A DNA stretch of 64,000 nt from assembly GCF_018687715.1 (NCBI RefSeq), contig NC_056766.1:10839501-10903500 (forward strand). Direction: 5' to 3'. Shown here piece after piece: positions 48,500-61,160 of this stretch; position 1 is the first letter of the stretch, and every line of letters begins with the position of its first letter. This DNA is from Carya illinoinensis. Its lineage: Eukaryota; Streptophyta; Magnoliopsida; Fagales; Juglandaceae. Both the position numbers and the translations under genes were made by a program. The notes beneath the pieces are model-generated. The model was not told where the DNA came from. It did no database searches and worked only from the letters and a program-made list of their open reading frames with translations.

Positions 48500-48985
48500 C
48501 ACTACAACAAATATGGCTTTTAGTGACAGATTATAAATAGTAACGGTTTCCAAACTGTGACTAAAACGTATTTACTGTGACGGTTTGTGAGAACTGTCAC
48601 TAAATGTTGGGCAAGAATTTCAAAACGTTCGGACGTTTAACATAATACGTTCGCACGTCAAAGTAACGTTCGAATGTTATGTATATTTACGTGCGAATGT
48701 AAAAAAAATTAGTGCTAACGTTCGAACGTTTTACATAATTACGTGCGAACGTGAATATATTAGCGCCAATGTTCGAACGTTAATGTGATAAAGTTCGAAC
48801 GTTATATGTTAAATTACATAAATTAACCATAATATATATTTTTTTAATAGTAAGGTTGAGTAACGTTATATTAAAAAAAATTAAGAGTAGAAATTAAGCT
48901 ACACAATACATACATTAAATATTTGTGTCCATTACATATGTCGAAAATAAAAAACGTTCGAATGATAAATTTTTACAAATCATTT
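48500..48985. repeat. 5' subterminal repeats of CACTA C
   Basis: The terminal zone has GTGACGGTTT and AACTGTCAC. From 48624 to 48810 there are eight or so copies of ACGTTCGAACGT-type motifs in variants such as ACGTTCGGACGT and ACGTGCGAACGT. From 48811 to 48985 it is AT-rich with one further motif at 48955. Confidence 0.8.
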
Positions 48986-50211
48986 TCAGAACTGCTGGTT
49001 TACAAAAGATCGAAACTCCTCAGTCAATGTCTCAACCTTATTGTTTAACACATCTACATAATGTGCAAGATGTGCGACAGCCTGATCTATATGTGCAATC
49101 TGTCTATCGATCTGTCGGTCTATATGCGCCTTCATATCTGTCATCATTGTATCAACCCAAGCAGGTCCCACATCCCCAGCAGATGTAACTCCCGGCTGCT
49201 GACTAGTACTCGCCGACGGGCGAGCAACATCGGCCCCAGACTCAGTCGGGGGAACAAGATCTGGCATAGGACCAGACTGACGCCGAGCTGAGCCTCTCCC
49301 CTGTCCAATGCTCCGGCGGTGTGTGGTTATGTCGATAGGGCTCATCTGGTTTATAACCATTTCCTCCGCTTGAGTGGCACTCCCCGGGCTAGTAATAAGC
49401 GGCTAATGATGACTCCGTACGGGAGATTATCCGTGGTAATGATGCTAGCCTCGTAACGGATCTGCTCAAATATAACAAGGGGCAAGTCAATGGGCTCACC
49501 ACATGCCAAGCCAATCAGGAACTGTGCACGAGCCCGACTTAATGTGCTCTTATGTGCCACCGGGTCTACATTTGTTGCAACAAAAATGTGCAACATGCGA
49601 AAGAAAGGCAGCAGCTGATTCTGGCTGAAGGAGTTCGGCCTATCGAGCTTTGTGCAGTCCGTGCCAGTGAGGATGTAGAAATCCTGGTCCCGCTCATCGT
49701 CACCAACCTCAGCAGCAATAGGATCGCCCTCGGGTCGATCTTCTTCATGACTGGGCATAAACTCAACAGGGCCCGAAGATGAAGCAGAAGCGGCTGGATC
49801 TGCCTCGAATATGCTCGGGGAAAATGCAGCTGCTATGTCATCAGCCTGAGCAGCTGTCGACTCAGGTAGTATACGCAGAATCTGGAGCAAGTCGGCGAGA
49901 ACATCCGCCGAGAACTGAAACTGTACACCGCGTACACTGAGAGTATGGGATGATGCATCGTTAGGCATGGTGGTCATCCCAATGTAAAACTCTCGAACCA
50001 TTGTGGGGTAAATCTTTCCCCTCAATGTGCATATGGGGCCCCAGCCTCTGGTGACGAAGACGTCTCTCAGCGTCTTTTGCTCCCAGCTGAGCTCATCAAA
50101 CTCATTAATGAGGATTTCTCGTTCCCCCATAACAGTTCGTGCCCCCAGTCGAGCGATGTCCGGATTGCCTCCATCCCTCCCTCGCTTCCTTGTCGTCATA
50201 TACTGAGCCAT
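48986..50211 (-). pseudogene. Antisense accessory gene of CACTA C, one frameshift
   Basis: Protein of about 408 residues on the minus strand, opposite to the transposase. It starts MAQYMTTRKRGRDGG at 50211, right after a CAG acceptor, so a 5' non-coding exon is likely. It has a basic N-terminus, an FDELSWEQ...GWGP...VREFYIGM region that resembles the family annotated as putative plant transposon protein, a Ser/Ala/acidic linker (residues about 140-180), a conserved LPFFRMLHIFVATNVDP block, and a C-terminal helical or coiled-coil segment (KAHIDRQIDRQIAH). One frameshift lies near 49350-49375; otherwise the frame is open. A decayed homologue occupies the same place in element B. Function is unknown. 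It is unrelated to the transposase by motif. Confidence 0.7.
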
Positions 50212-51410
50212 ATCCTGAAAATAAAAAAATATATATAAGTTATAACATTTAAAAAAAATGATTATAATCACAGATACATACGTATTATGACATATATGGA
50301 TTATACTAAAAATTAAAATATCATCCTTATAAATTTACATAATTTTGCCAGTAAAACTTTTAAATAATTTCACTTTTTCAATATATAAAATAATAATACC
50401 TAAAAGAAACAATATAAAAATTTTTTTATAGGAAACGTTCGAACGTTAATACAATGTACGTTCGCACGTTAAAATAGGTGCTAATTTACAAAGATGATAC
50501 GTTCGGACGTTTTTATCGAACGTTTCATTCAAACGTTCGATAAAAACGTGCGAATAAGTTCATTACGTCCAAACGTATTATCTAAACGTTCGGACGTAAT
50601 GAATTTGAACCATCATACGTTCGGACGTTCTTACTAGCCGAAGAAGACCAACGGTTTAAGTTCGAACGTTTTATCCAACGTTACGTTAAAGCGTTGGATA
50701 AAAATGTTCGCACGTAAAACTAATACGTTCGCACGTTACATTCACGTTACAATATAACGTGCGAACGTAAAGAATACAAAAGGTCACACGTTCGGACGTT
50801 GTGTTGTGACGTCCGAACATTACGACACGAAAATACTGAGTCGACTCAACCATTACCGAAAGCTTTGAAACGCATGTTTCGAAGCCACAAACAACCAAAA
50901 TATGCATTTCAAAAGATGGGGAATGTTTCTACGGTCCTATTCTATCATTTTACTGCGAATGGTGGCCGGAAATGCAAGTTTTATAACCGGGCTACGGTGG
51001 GTTTCGAATTTTTGAAACCCACCGATTAAAAGCAAGAAAATAGAAGAGGGAGAAGGCACATTACCTTTTAATGACGGTTGCGGTGGCGGATGGTGACGGT
51101 TGCGGTGGCGTGCGTGGCAGAGAGGATGAGAGAGTTTGAGTTTTATAACCGGTTTCGTACAAGTTATGGCCTGGAAACCGTCGTGCCTGGCCTTATATAC
51201 AGTTAACGTCCGAACGTTAATTTATTAACGTTCGGACGTTAACTGCACTTGCGAACGTTATGTAGATTACATTCGGACGTAAAAGAATACGTGTGAACGT
51301 ATAACTTGTACGTTCGGACGTTGTGTTAACATGCGAACGTATAACGTATATGTTCGGACGTCAATCAAAATGTCCGAACGTTTTGGTTATAACAGTCGAA
51401 CGTTTTTACA
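50212..51410 (-). promoter_or_regulatory. Intron, first exon and promoter of the CACTA C accessory gene
   Basis: A likely intron runs on the minus strand from a GTAATG donor at about 51066 to the acceptor at about 50218. A TATATAAGG box on the minus strand lies at 51191-51199. Dense ACGTTCGAACGT-type motifs occupy 50430-50820 and 51205-51410, within the intron and just upstream of the TATA box. The same arrangement occurs in element B. The frames at 50686-51029 are readings of the repeats. Confidence 0.55.
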
Positions 51411-52760
51411 CTATATATTATATTATATATATTATATAATATATTATTATAATATATATTATATTACCTATATATGACTATATAATATGATATATAATAT
51501 ATAATATTATATCTTATATAATGTATGATATTATATACGTATAATATACGTATATTATATAGTATATAGTGTTAATAGTGTATATAGCATATACTATATA
51601 CTGTTATACATGTATATAGTGTATACTATATACTATATACTAATGTATAATATTATATACATATAATATACGTATATTATATAGTATATAGTGTTAATAG
51701 TGTATATAGCGTATACTATATACTGTTATACGTGTATATAGTGTATACTATATACTATATAGTGTTTTACTATATAGTATATAGTATATTACACTATATA
51801 CTATATAGTGTTATATAGTATGTAGTTTTAATACGTATATAATGTTATATACGTATTATTGAAACCTATATTATATAGTATATAGTAATATAGTATACTA
51901 TATTATATACGAATATTATATACGTATTATATACCATATATAGATATAATATATATTCGTATGTTATTATATATTATATTATATATACTAATATATTATA
52001 TTATATCTAGTGTATACTTATATAATATTATTGTATATATTATTGTAATAATATTAATATATATATTTAATACTATTTAATATGTTAATATATATAGTAT
52101 ATATTATATAGTAGTATTATATAGTTATAACTATATCCAATACTATAGTTAATATACTATAGTATCTATATAATAACTATAGTATATTATATAGTAATTA
52201 TATAGTATATAATATATTAGTATATACATATAAAGTATATGTATAGTATACTATATATTACACTATATTTGTAGTATATATACTATATTATATACAAGTA
52301 GTATATATAACATAGTACTAGTACTATATTATATCTATAATATATTTACTATATAATATAATACTTATACTATATTATAGACTATAATATAGATAATATA
52401 TTATATAATATTTATACTACATTATCTAATAACTATATTACTTTAATATAGTTATTAGATATACTATATTAAAGTATACTATACTAGGATAATATACAAT
52501 TTTTCTTATATAATATATTATAATATACTTGTTATAACTATAATATATAATATACTTATTATATATTATAGTTATAATATAATATATATTTTATATTATT
52601 AGTTTGTATAAAGTTATAATATATATAGTACGTTCTTATATAATACTTATGTTATATATATTATAATTGGTACAAATTATATATTAATTAATATTGTATA
52701 ATTTATAATTTAATTAATAAGTATATTATGAAGAATATACTAAATATATAATATGTAAAT
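51411..52760. repeat. Long A/T tract in CACTA C
   Basis: About 1.35 kb of almost only A and T, with TATATAGTATATAG-type palindromic runs and rare G or C. A block of about 110 bases (from about 51535, containing GTATATTATATAGTATATAG and GTTATACATGTATATAGTG) is repeated at about 51660. No open frame. It lies between the divergent accessory and TPase promoters. Confidence 0.85.
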
Positions 52761-54909
52761 AATAATATTAACGTTCGAACCTTAATGAGAAACGTTCGGA
52801 CGTTATAATAAATTCGGAGGGAAATTTCCCGCTTAAACCAAATTTGCACAGTACGTTCTAACGTACTATATAAACGTTCGAATGTTACTGACGAATACGT
52901 AGGATGGACAATAATACGTGCGAACGTACTGTATAATTATTGGGCGGGATAATTTTACATTCGAACGTTAATGCGTAAACGTTAGCACGTAAAATGAAAT
53001 GTTCGAACGTTCATTAATGAACGTCCGAACATTAATCGCATAACAAGCAGAAAATAAAACTTTCACGCACGGGAACGTTCACAATAAAATATCTGCTTTC
53101 CTCCGTGCATGTTAGAGTGAGAGACAGAGAGAGTTTTAGAGAGACGGAGCTGGGAAGTGGAAAGCAATGGGGAGAGAGAGAGAGTTTTAGAGAGAGGAAG
53201 AGAAGAAGTGGAGGGTTATAGTGAGAGGGAGGTTGCAAAGGTATTTTTTTAAGCAATAAGGTAAATGGTTTTTCTCATTTTTTATTTGTAATATACATGA
53301 TAATTATCAATATTTTATTTCATATATATTTAACTAATTAGTATTGTGTATTTTTTGAAGGATCATTTGTTGTGAATTGTTAAGAAGTTGTGATTTTTGA
53401 AGAAGAATTTATTTAAAGCACAAGGTATATATACTAAACTCTATTGTTACATTTTATTGTGAATATAATTTGTGATTAAGTTTGTGTTGTTTGGATGAAT
53501 TAAAAAGAAAAATTATTGTTATTGAATATGTTTATTCTTAATGTGATAATGTTTTAGTATAGTGTATGTTTTTGAATAATAATTATTTGTTAGTTTATGT
53601 GTCTATTTTAGTAATTTGTTGTTATAAAAGAATATATATAACAATTTATTTAATAAATAAATAGTGTGATTATTTGTGTAAGAATAAAAATTTTAAAATA
53701 TAATTTATTGGATGATGAAGATTATAAATTATAATATTACAATTATAACTATTATATATATAATTAGTTAAATAACTAATATAATAAATTATCATATATT
53801 ACTAAGTGTCAATAATAAGGCATAACTATATAGTATATATAAAAAATCGTATTACTAAAATGATAATATAAATAAGTATTATAAAATAATAATACTTATT
53901 TATCTAATAGCTCAATAATCCTAAATATTTTATCTAATAATATATAGTATAGACTATATTAGTATTAATCCATAATAATAATTATCATGTAATGTATAGT
54001 ATTAAAAAATGATTAATAAGAAATAGATAAGTAATTATAATAATAATTACTTATTTAATAATAAAAATTATTATAATAATTATAATAATTTTGGCAATAA
54101 TAGTAATAATTATATAATAACTGATAACAATTAAGTATTATCAATATATAGTATAACTAGTAATTATAATCTAATTTACTATATATTATATTAAATACGA
54201 GATAAATAAGTAAAAATTGTTATTTTATGCTATATAATAACAGATAAAATATAAGTGTTATCAGTAACTTATAATAGTAATTATAAGATATTTTATAGTA
54301 GTGTTATATATTATATAGCTAATAAATGACATATAATATAATAAATTAGGAATTATATAAGTCTACAAATAATTTCTAAGTGTTATCAATCATTAATAAT
54401 ATAAATATTATTAGTACATCGGGATAATTCAAACAATGTGTACTAATTTATTTGTAGACTTTTTTGTTAGATATTGTATAACATTGCATAAATAACCTTA
54501 GACCCGTTTGGGAATTAGTGTACATTTAGGTGTACATTAATTCCTGAATTGTCCAGTGTGGACAGTTTGAGATTATATTATTTGTATTGCACAATAAACG
54601 TTATTCCTACTTTGAACGTTTAGTATGAAGTTTCGGTGTCTTTCTCATTTGTTCTTCGGGTATACTGTTCTTAGGGTCATAATCCCTATATGTGAACATG
54701 TATACTTGGAGAACTATGGGGAAGTGCTATCGAAATTTTTACTAACGTTCAAAGTAGTAGAGTGACGGGACTTGTGCAATATGGAGAATATAATCTCGAA
54801 TGGGATAGGACCAACTACCTTGAGAAAGAGTACTTTGAACATGATGTAACATGACATGCATGTGTATTTAACTTTACCTTAATTACTAAAAAATTAGATG
54901 TTTTTAGAA
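52761..54909 (+). promoter_or_regulatory. Motif cluster and leader region of the CACTA C TPase
   Basis: A third internal cluster of ACGTTCGAACGT-type motifs (52770-53035) is followed by a GA-rich leader (53115-53220) and AT-rich sequence. Several GT/AG pairs could form non-coding exons and introns; the last acceptor, TTTTTAG, lies just before the start codon. The part from 54480 to 54900 is conserved with elements A and B. The position of the transcription start is not clear. Confidence 0.45.
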
Positions 54910-57900
54910 ATGGATAAAAGTTGGATGCGTCTACACGATAGACTTGGAAAAGATTACATATCCTATGCGCGTGGAGTAAGGGCCTTCATTGATTTTGCAA
55001 AGGCGTCTGCTGATAGTCGTGGTTACATTAAGTGTCCATGTCGAGGTTGTAAAAATTTGTGTGCGATAGGATTGGATGAAGCTGAAAGTCATATATTTGT
55101 GAATGGTATGGATTTGGGCTATACTCGATGGGTACTGCATGGTGAGCCGTATGCTGAATCAGCGGATGACTTATTCAGTCAGCGGGAAAATTTGCACAAC
55201 GTGGATGATGATTATGAGCGAGATGAGATGGAGGAGATGTTGAGTGACATTGGAGCTGGGATGTTTATGGATGAGGTTGACGACAATGGCTCAAGTGAGC
55301 GACGGAATGATTCAGATAATTTTCCAAAAATGTGGGAAGATGCAAAGCGTGAGCTTTATCCAGGTTGTACAAAACATTCTAAAATGTCGTTTATTGTGCG
55401 GTTGCTTCACAAAAAATCATTGTGTGGAATGTCAACCAAAGCAATTAACATGGTATTAGACTTATTTAATGAAGTGCTTCCCGAAGGATCTGCATTGCCG
55501 AAGAACTTTTATGAAGCGAAACAGTTGAGAAAGGGATTAGGATTTGAGTATAAGTCCATACATGCGTGCAAGAATGATTGTGTTTTATTTTGGAATGAGA
55601 ACGAGGAGAAACAAGCATGTCCTGTATACGGAGAGTTGAGGTGGAAGGATAAGAAAAGCGTTCCGGTTAAAGTATTGCGATATTTCCCATTGAAACCCCG
55701 ATTGCAAATCTTATACATGTGTAAGAAAATAGCTCACGATATGAAGTGGCACAAAGAGAAAAGAGTTCAAAATGATGGATTTATGAGGCACCCTGCTGAC
55801 TCACTTGCGTGGCAATCTTTCGATAATCAGTATCCAGAGTTTGGGATAGAAGCAAGGAACGTGCGTCTCGGACTCACAACTGATGGATTCAACCCTTTTG
55901 GAAATATGAGTACAAGTTATAGCACTTGGCCTGTAGTGTTGATTCCGTACAATCTTCCACCATGGAGGTGCATGAAGGCGCCCAACTTTTTGTTAACTTT
56001 GCTTATCCCCAGCCCGAGATCACCTGGGAATGACATTGACGTATATTTGCAGCCGTTGATTGAAGAGTTGAAAGAGTTATGGGAAGCAGGCGTCAGAACT
56101 TATGATGCATCCACATCAACAACTTTTCAGATGCATGCTGCGGTAATGTGGACGATAAATGACTTTCCGGCATATGGAATCTTTCTGGCTGGAGTACTAA
56201 AGGAAAGTTAGCGTGTCCGACGTGTAATAAAGAAACTACTAGTGAGTGGTTAAAATATTCTCAAAAGTTGTGTTTCATGGGTCATCGACGTTATCTACCA
56301 ACTAATCATGCATGGAGAACAGAATCCGCTAAGTTTGATGGACACGTAGAAGATAGAATTGCGCCAAATGAGTTGTCTGGGGAAGAGATCCTGGAACAAT
56401 TGGTACATGTGGCAGCGAACAATTTTGGCAAAGGTCGGGGAAAGAACAAGAGAAAACGAGGCGTAGCAGAATTGAATTGGACAAAGCGTAGTATTTTTTT
56501 TGAGTTGCCGTATTGGTCATCCTGCATGTTGTGACATAGTTTGGATGTAATGCATATTGAGAAGAATATTTGTGATAATATACTGGGTACATTGATGAGC
56601 ATCAATAAAAAGACAAAAGATACGATTAAGACAAGGAAAGATCTTGAGAGAATGGGAATTAAACATAATTTGCATTTACGAGTGGATGGTGAGAGGGTGG
56701 TCATGCCGCATGCATGTTTTACAATGACAAGGGAGGAGAGGATGGACTTCTGCAAATGGTTGCAAGGTGTGAAGTTGCCAGATGGTTATGCTTCAAATAT
56801 CAGTAGATGCGTAAGTCATGATGATTGGAAAATTGGTGGATTGAAAAGTCATGACTGTCACGTATTTTTACAGAAGTTATTACCGGTGGGAATTCGTGGG
56901 AAGCTAACATCTGCTGTACGTGTTGCCATAACTGAACTGTGTATGTTTTTTAAGGATTTGTGTGTTCGGGTAGTGAAGCGAGATATGCTGCAGAAACTGG
57001 AAGAAGACATTGCTAATATACTATGTAAATTTGAGCAAATCTTTCCACCGTCATTTTTTGATGTCATGGTCCATTTAGCAATACATTTACCCCGGGAGAT
57101 CATGTTGGGTGGACCAGTACAGTTCCGTTGGATATATCCAGTTGAAAGATATTTAGGTCGACTGAAGCGCACTGTTGGGAATAAAGCCAGAGCTGAGGGT
57201 TCAATAGCAGAGGCCTATATACAAGATGAATGGTTAACATTTTGCTCTTTATATCTTCGTGGTGTTGAGACACGATTTATTCGTCAAGAACGAAATGCTG
57301 ATCTTGCTGCTCCGCCTTCTCGTGAGCTATCAGTGTTTTCTCAGAATGTACGACCTTTGGGTGCACAAACGGGTTACGATTTACTTGATACAGAGTTGGG
57401 TAAAGTTCGGTGGTACGTACTAAATAATTGTCAGGAGATTGATCACTATCTCAGGTATGTCGTTGTACAAGGTTTAAATAATTCTAAAGATTATATACAA
57501 CTTTAACTATTGTTATGTAAAATAATATGATAATATATACTATACAGTGAGCACATGGACAAACTTAAGATGGAAGGCATCGAGGATATAGTGGCAAGAC
57601 ACGAGTCAGAATTTTCTGGATGGTTTGAACAACGTGTATGAACTAAACTCTATACTATATGTTACATGATGAAAGTTTTAACTCTAACTAATATTTAATA
57701 AATGACATTATTTAAATTGTTAGATATTGGAACAACATGCTCATGATCCCGGATCAGTCTCTTTTGAATTGTATGCATTGGCCCGTGGTCCATCAAACAG
57801 AGCACTTCGATACACTGCATGCACAGTTCGAGGTTATAGATTCCATACTCTGGACCGTGAACGTAATAGAAAAACTCAAAACTGTGGTGTCTTGGTCGAG

Positions 57901-58533
57901 GGGAGTCATGGAACAGATGATATTGATTATTATGGTGTCATTCGTGATATTATCAGATTGAAATATCTGGGTGGGTCTATAACATATGTCTTCAAATGTG
58001 ATTGGTGGGATCTAGGCTGTGGTCGGGATTCGATATATAGGGATAATCATTTTACAAGTGTCAATACTGCATCTAAATGGTACAAAGATGATCCATTCGT
58101 ACTAGCTTGTCAAGCTACTCAAATCTATTACTTGATTGATCCAATGAAAAGTGCTGATGAAGATAGTGGAGAGATAACTTGGCGAGTTGTACAAAAATTT
58201 GTCCCTCGAAATATATATGAAGTAGGAACGAGTGCAGATTACGATAATAGTGGAGGTGAAGATGACACTCTAAATGTAGAGGCCTACCAGGAAGATGGAG
58301 GAGGGGGTATTAACTTATTTGTTGACCTCGGTGCACTCAAGTTGCTCCCCTTATGTAGAGATGACGTCCCACTCATCCATCTCGACCCGTCTTCATTAAA
58401 TTATCACTCATTTGAAGAAAGTGAGAAAAGTACAGAAGAAGAGTCAGAAGAAGAAGACGAACAAGAATCCGGGAGGGAAGTGGATAAGGATGACGAACAA
58501 GAGCTTGATGATGATGACGAAGATGTTATATAG
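54910..58533 (+). pseudogene. CACTA C transposase (TPase, TNP2-like), nearly intact
   Basis: DDE transposase of the CACTA superfamily. The start is MDKSWMRL at 54910. Order: transposase-associated domain (residues 1-80, KCPCRGCKN), ELYPGC and HACKNDC, Transposase_21 core with TDGFNPFG (Asp about residue 325) and GNDIDVYLQPL (Asp about 375 and 377) as candidate catalytic residues, DVMHIEKNICDN, DUF4218 (PPSFFDVMVHLAIHLP) and DUF4216 (VEGSHGTDDIDYYG, VFKCDWWDL), then an acidic tail. Two introns split the C-terminal part: 57455-57547 and about 57636-57723. Lesions: a one-base loss in a GGG run near 56178 (three G in element A) and a TGA at 56532 where element A still reads CGA. A TA insertion near the end shortens the acidic tail. 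Probably inactive, but recently so. Confidence 0.88.
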
Positions 58534-58683
58534 AGAGATTCTGAAACAAACATGGAAAATACATCCGAAGATGAAGACTAAAAGTACTAAAAAGTTTATT
58601 CATATACAGCCATTATAGAATTTTATAATAAATATAAATTTATTCTAATAATATTTTTTTGTTATATATAATCATTTCCAAGT

Positions 58684-60368
58684 ATGCCGCCAAAAAGACA
58701 AAGGAGAAATATGCCTCCTCCACCGAGTCCAAGTCCTGAACCCATTGAGGACTCCCCACCTGAGGAGTCTGTTCCCGAAGATGAAATTAACATTACAGAG
58801 AACGATGCACAGTCGACACCTACCGGTAAGGAATGTTTACGTTAATACTATATATACTTGAAGATGTTTGTTTCAATAAATAATATATATAACCTTCAAA
58901 ATTATACTATCATCTATTAGTTGATGAACAATTGGCTCGTCGCGGTCGTGGCTATACACGCGGCATCTCACTTGAGAAAAATCGAAGGCATGGTAAATTG
59001 AAAATCACAATTCCTGATAATTCCACTGGAGGAGTGAATGATAGTGCAGCAGCGCTTTCCTCCTATATTGGCACAGTAATTCGAGCTTACGCTCCATTTT
59101 ATGTGCGCTCTTGGAGAGATGTGCCGAATGAGATTAAGGAACACATTCGGAGTCGTGTGCTGGTGAGTTTACTTATTATATCATTTTTTTCACCTACATT
59201 AGTTTATTATATTGTTAACGTAATTAATTTATAATTAGGATGAATTTGACCTCGACTTTGGTCGTAGCGAAGATTTGAGAACTGTGAATGAGTTAATGGC
59301 TACACTATTCCGATGTCACAAGGGACAATGTCACGACCATTTCAAGAAATTTGAGACGTTTGAAGAGGCTGCACAGTCCCCTTTCCAGCAGATGAAATTA
59401 GACGACTGGATAAAGTGTTGTGATATTTTTGCCTCTCCAGAATATCAGGTATTTTAGATTTATTTTCTATAATTATTTACATTTATATTTGTTATTTATA
59501 TTATATGTATGTACATATATTACAATTAATGGTGAGAATTATTTTTGTAGCACTTAAGTTCTACAAATGCAAATAATAGATCTGCTCTAACTATTCACCA
59601 TCGTGCTGGTTCAAGATCATTCCATCGTCTTGCTAAAAAAATGGTAATTAATAAACGCAATAATTCATATTTTTTCTTATTATTCTTTTTTATAAGTACT
59701 AATATTGTCTTTTTCAAATTGCTAATGTCGTTTTCTTAGAAACGTGATGATCCTGAAAACTTTTCCCTCATTCATGTCTATGCTGCTGCTCACACTAATG
59801 AGCATAGTGAGTGGATGGATCCTGCAGCTGCAATTAATTATGTAAGCGATGCTCCTTTTGTTGAATAAATTATGTAACATGTGATTAACTTATTTTTTAT
59901 TTGTATTTCTTTTAATATGTTACTTAATGTGTGTTTTGATCTTTCAAACTGCAGGGAAAAATGATGGAGATGCAGTCAGCTTCTGGGGATTCCTCTCCTA
60001 GTGACTTGGACATTTTTTCACAGGTGCTTGGGCCCAACTCTAGTATGGCAACAGGTTTGGGACGATCTTTCAAGCATTTCGGTTCATCTTCTTCAACCTC
60101 ATCGACATCACAAATTAATAATCTTACCAAAGATTTAGAAGCTGCACGACGCGAGAATGAGTATATGAGGTCTAGACAGCAAGAGTTGTAGTCCCTCTTA
60201 GAGCGACAGTCTCATTTAGAGACGCGTTTGCAGGACCAACAAAGAGAACATGAGGAAAGAATCCGTAGTGAGATCCAAGAGCAAGTGCAGCGGGAGATGA
60301 TGCTGCAAATGGAGCGTGTTATGTCATTGCAACAGAATCGTGCTGGGCGAGGAAAGAAAAAGAAATGA
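58684..60368 (+). pseudogene. CACTA C second gene, Transposase_24-like, six exons, one stop
   Basis: Ptta/En/Spm (Transposase_24)-type protein, likely to bind element DNA or help the TPase. It starts MPPKRQRRN at 58684. Exons by GT-AG rule: 58684-58825, 58921-59162, 59239-59448, 59551-59643, 59740-59841 and 59955-60368. Their summed length is 1203 bases, 401 codons with the stop, and the frame is kept across all five introns. Blocks: Pro-rich acidic N-terminus, RGRGYTRGISLEKNR, the DFGRSEDLRTVNEL segment, HRAGSRSFHRLAKK, DPENFSLIHVYAA, a Ser-rich linker, and a coiled coil ending AGRGKKKK. A single TAG at 60189 breaks the coiled coil. It lies 150 bases after the TPase on the same strand. Decayed homologues are in A and B. 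Confidence 0.82.
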
Positions 60369-61160
60369 ATTTTATTTCTGTATTACGTTTTTAACATCTA
60401 ATTTGAAAACAGTTTCAAATAATATTGGTTGTGAAATATGTACTGTAATGTGAAACAATTGGTTTGTTTATTAAGTGGATGAGTTTAGCATTTCTGATAT
60501 GTACGTTCGAATGTAAAAAAAATACGTTTCAACAGTATTAAACGTTCGAAAATACGTTCGAACGTAACCATACAAAATAGTAACAAAACGTTCGAACGTT
60601 TAAACCCAATTTAAAAAAACGTTCGAATGTCAAAAAAGTTTAACGTTCCGAACATCCGAACGTACACTTTACGTTCGAACTCTACTCTCTTAACATTTGA
60701 ATTAACGTCCGAACGTCATGTTACAAATGTTCGGACATTATTTCATTTTCGTTGGATTCGAGATTCGAACGTAACGTTCGCACGTATAAACGTTCGAACG
60801 TTTACATTATACGTCTGAACTATAATCAACAAACGTTACCTTTTCTCGTTCGGAAGTCAGCTCGTCTTTTTTACGTTCGAACGTATAATTTTACGTTCGA
60901 ACGTTATATTCTGTGACAGATTCTAACCGTCACAGAAAATAATACGTTCGAACGTTATTTCAAACGGCACATCTCCAACCGTCACTAAAAATATTTTTAG
61001 TGACGCTTGTACAGTAAACTGTCACCAAATGTAATCCGTGACGCACATTACGTGACAGTTGTGGTGACGGTCAGAAACCGTCACCAAATATATTTCGTGA
61101 CGTTTTTTGCATTTCTTGTGACAGTTTCATCTATCACTAAAATCTATTTTTGTTGTAGTG
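60369..61160. repeat. 3' subterminal repeats and right end of CACTA C
   Basis: About twenty ACGTTCGAACGT-type motifs between 60500 and 60955, then CCGTCAC/GTGACGG zones (60910-61090) and the terminal CTATTTTTGTTGTAGTG. It corresponds, inverted, to 93-770 of element A. Open frames here (60627-60818, 61007-61160) are readings of repeats, except that the second runs into the EF-hand fragment. Confidence 0.85.

Larger units (their letters stand above)
48500..61160 (+). mobile_element. Complete CACTA element C
   Basis: 12,661 bases from CACTACAACAAATATGGC to CTATTTTTGTTGTAGTG, flanked by a perfect AAC duplication (48497-48499 and 61161-61163). It carries, in order, an antisense accessory gene, a long AT-rich tract, a TPase and a Transposase_24-type gene, with palindromic motif clusters at both ends and inside. 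It belongs to the same family as element A. Among the three CACTA copies its genes have the fewest lesions, which suggests that it arrived last. It inserted into the last part of an EF-hand copy. Confidence 0.95.

Noticed and set aside
50430..50820. Regularly spaced palindromic repeats resembling a CRISPR array
   Set aside because: Repeats vary in sequence and spacing, are only about 12 bases long, and sit in the internal region of a plant CACTA transposon.
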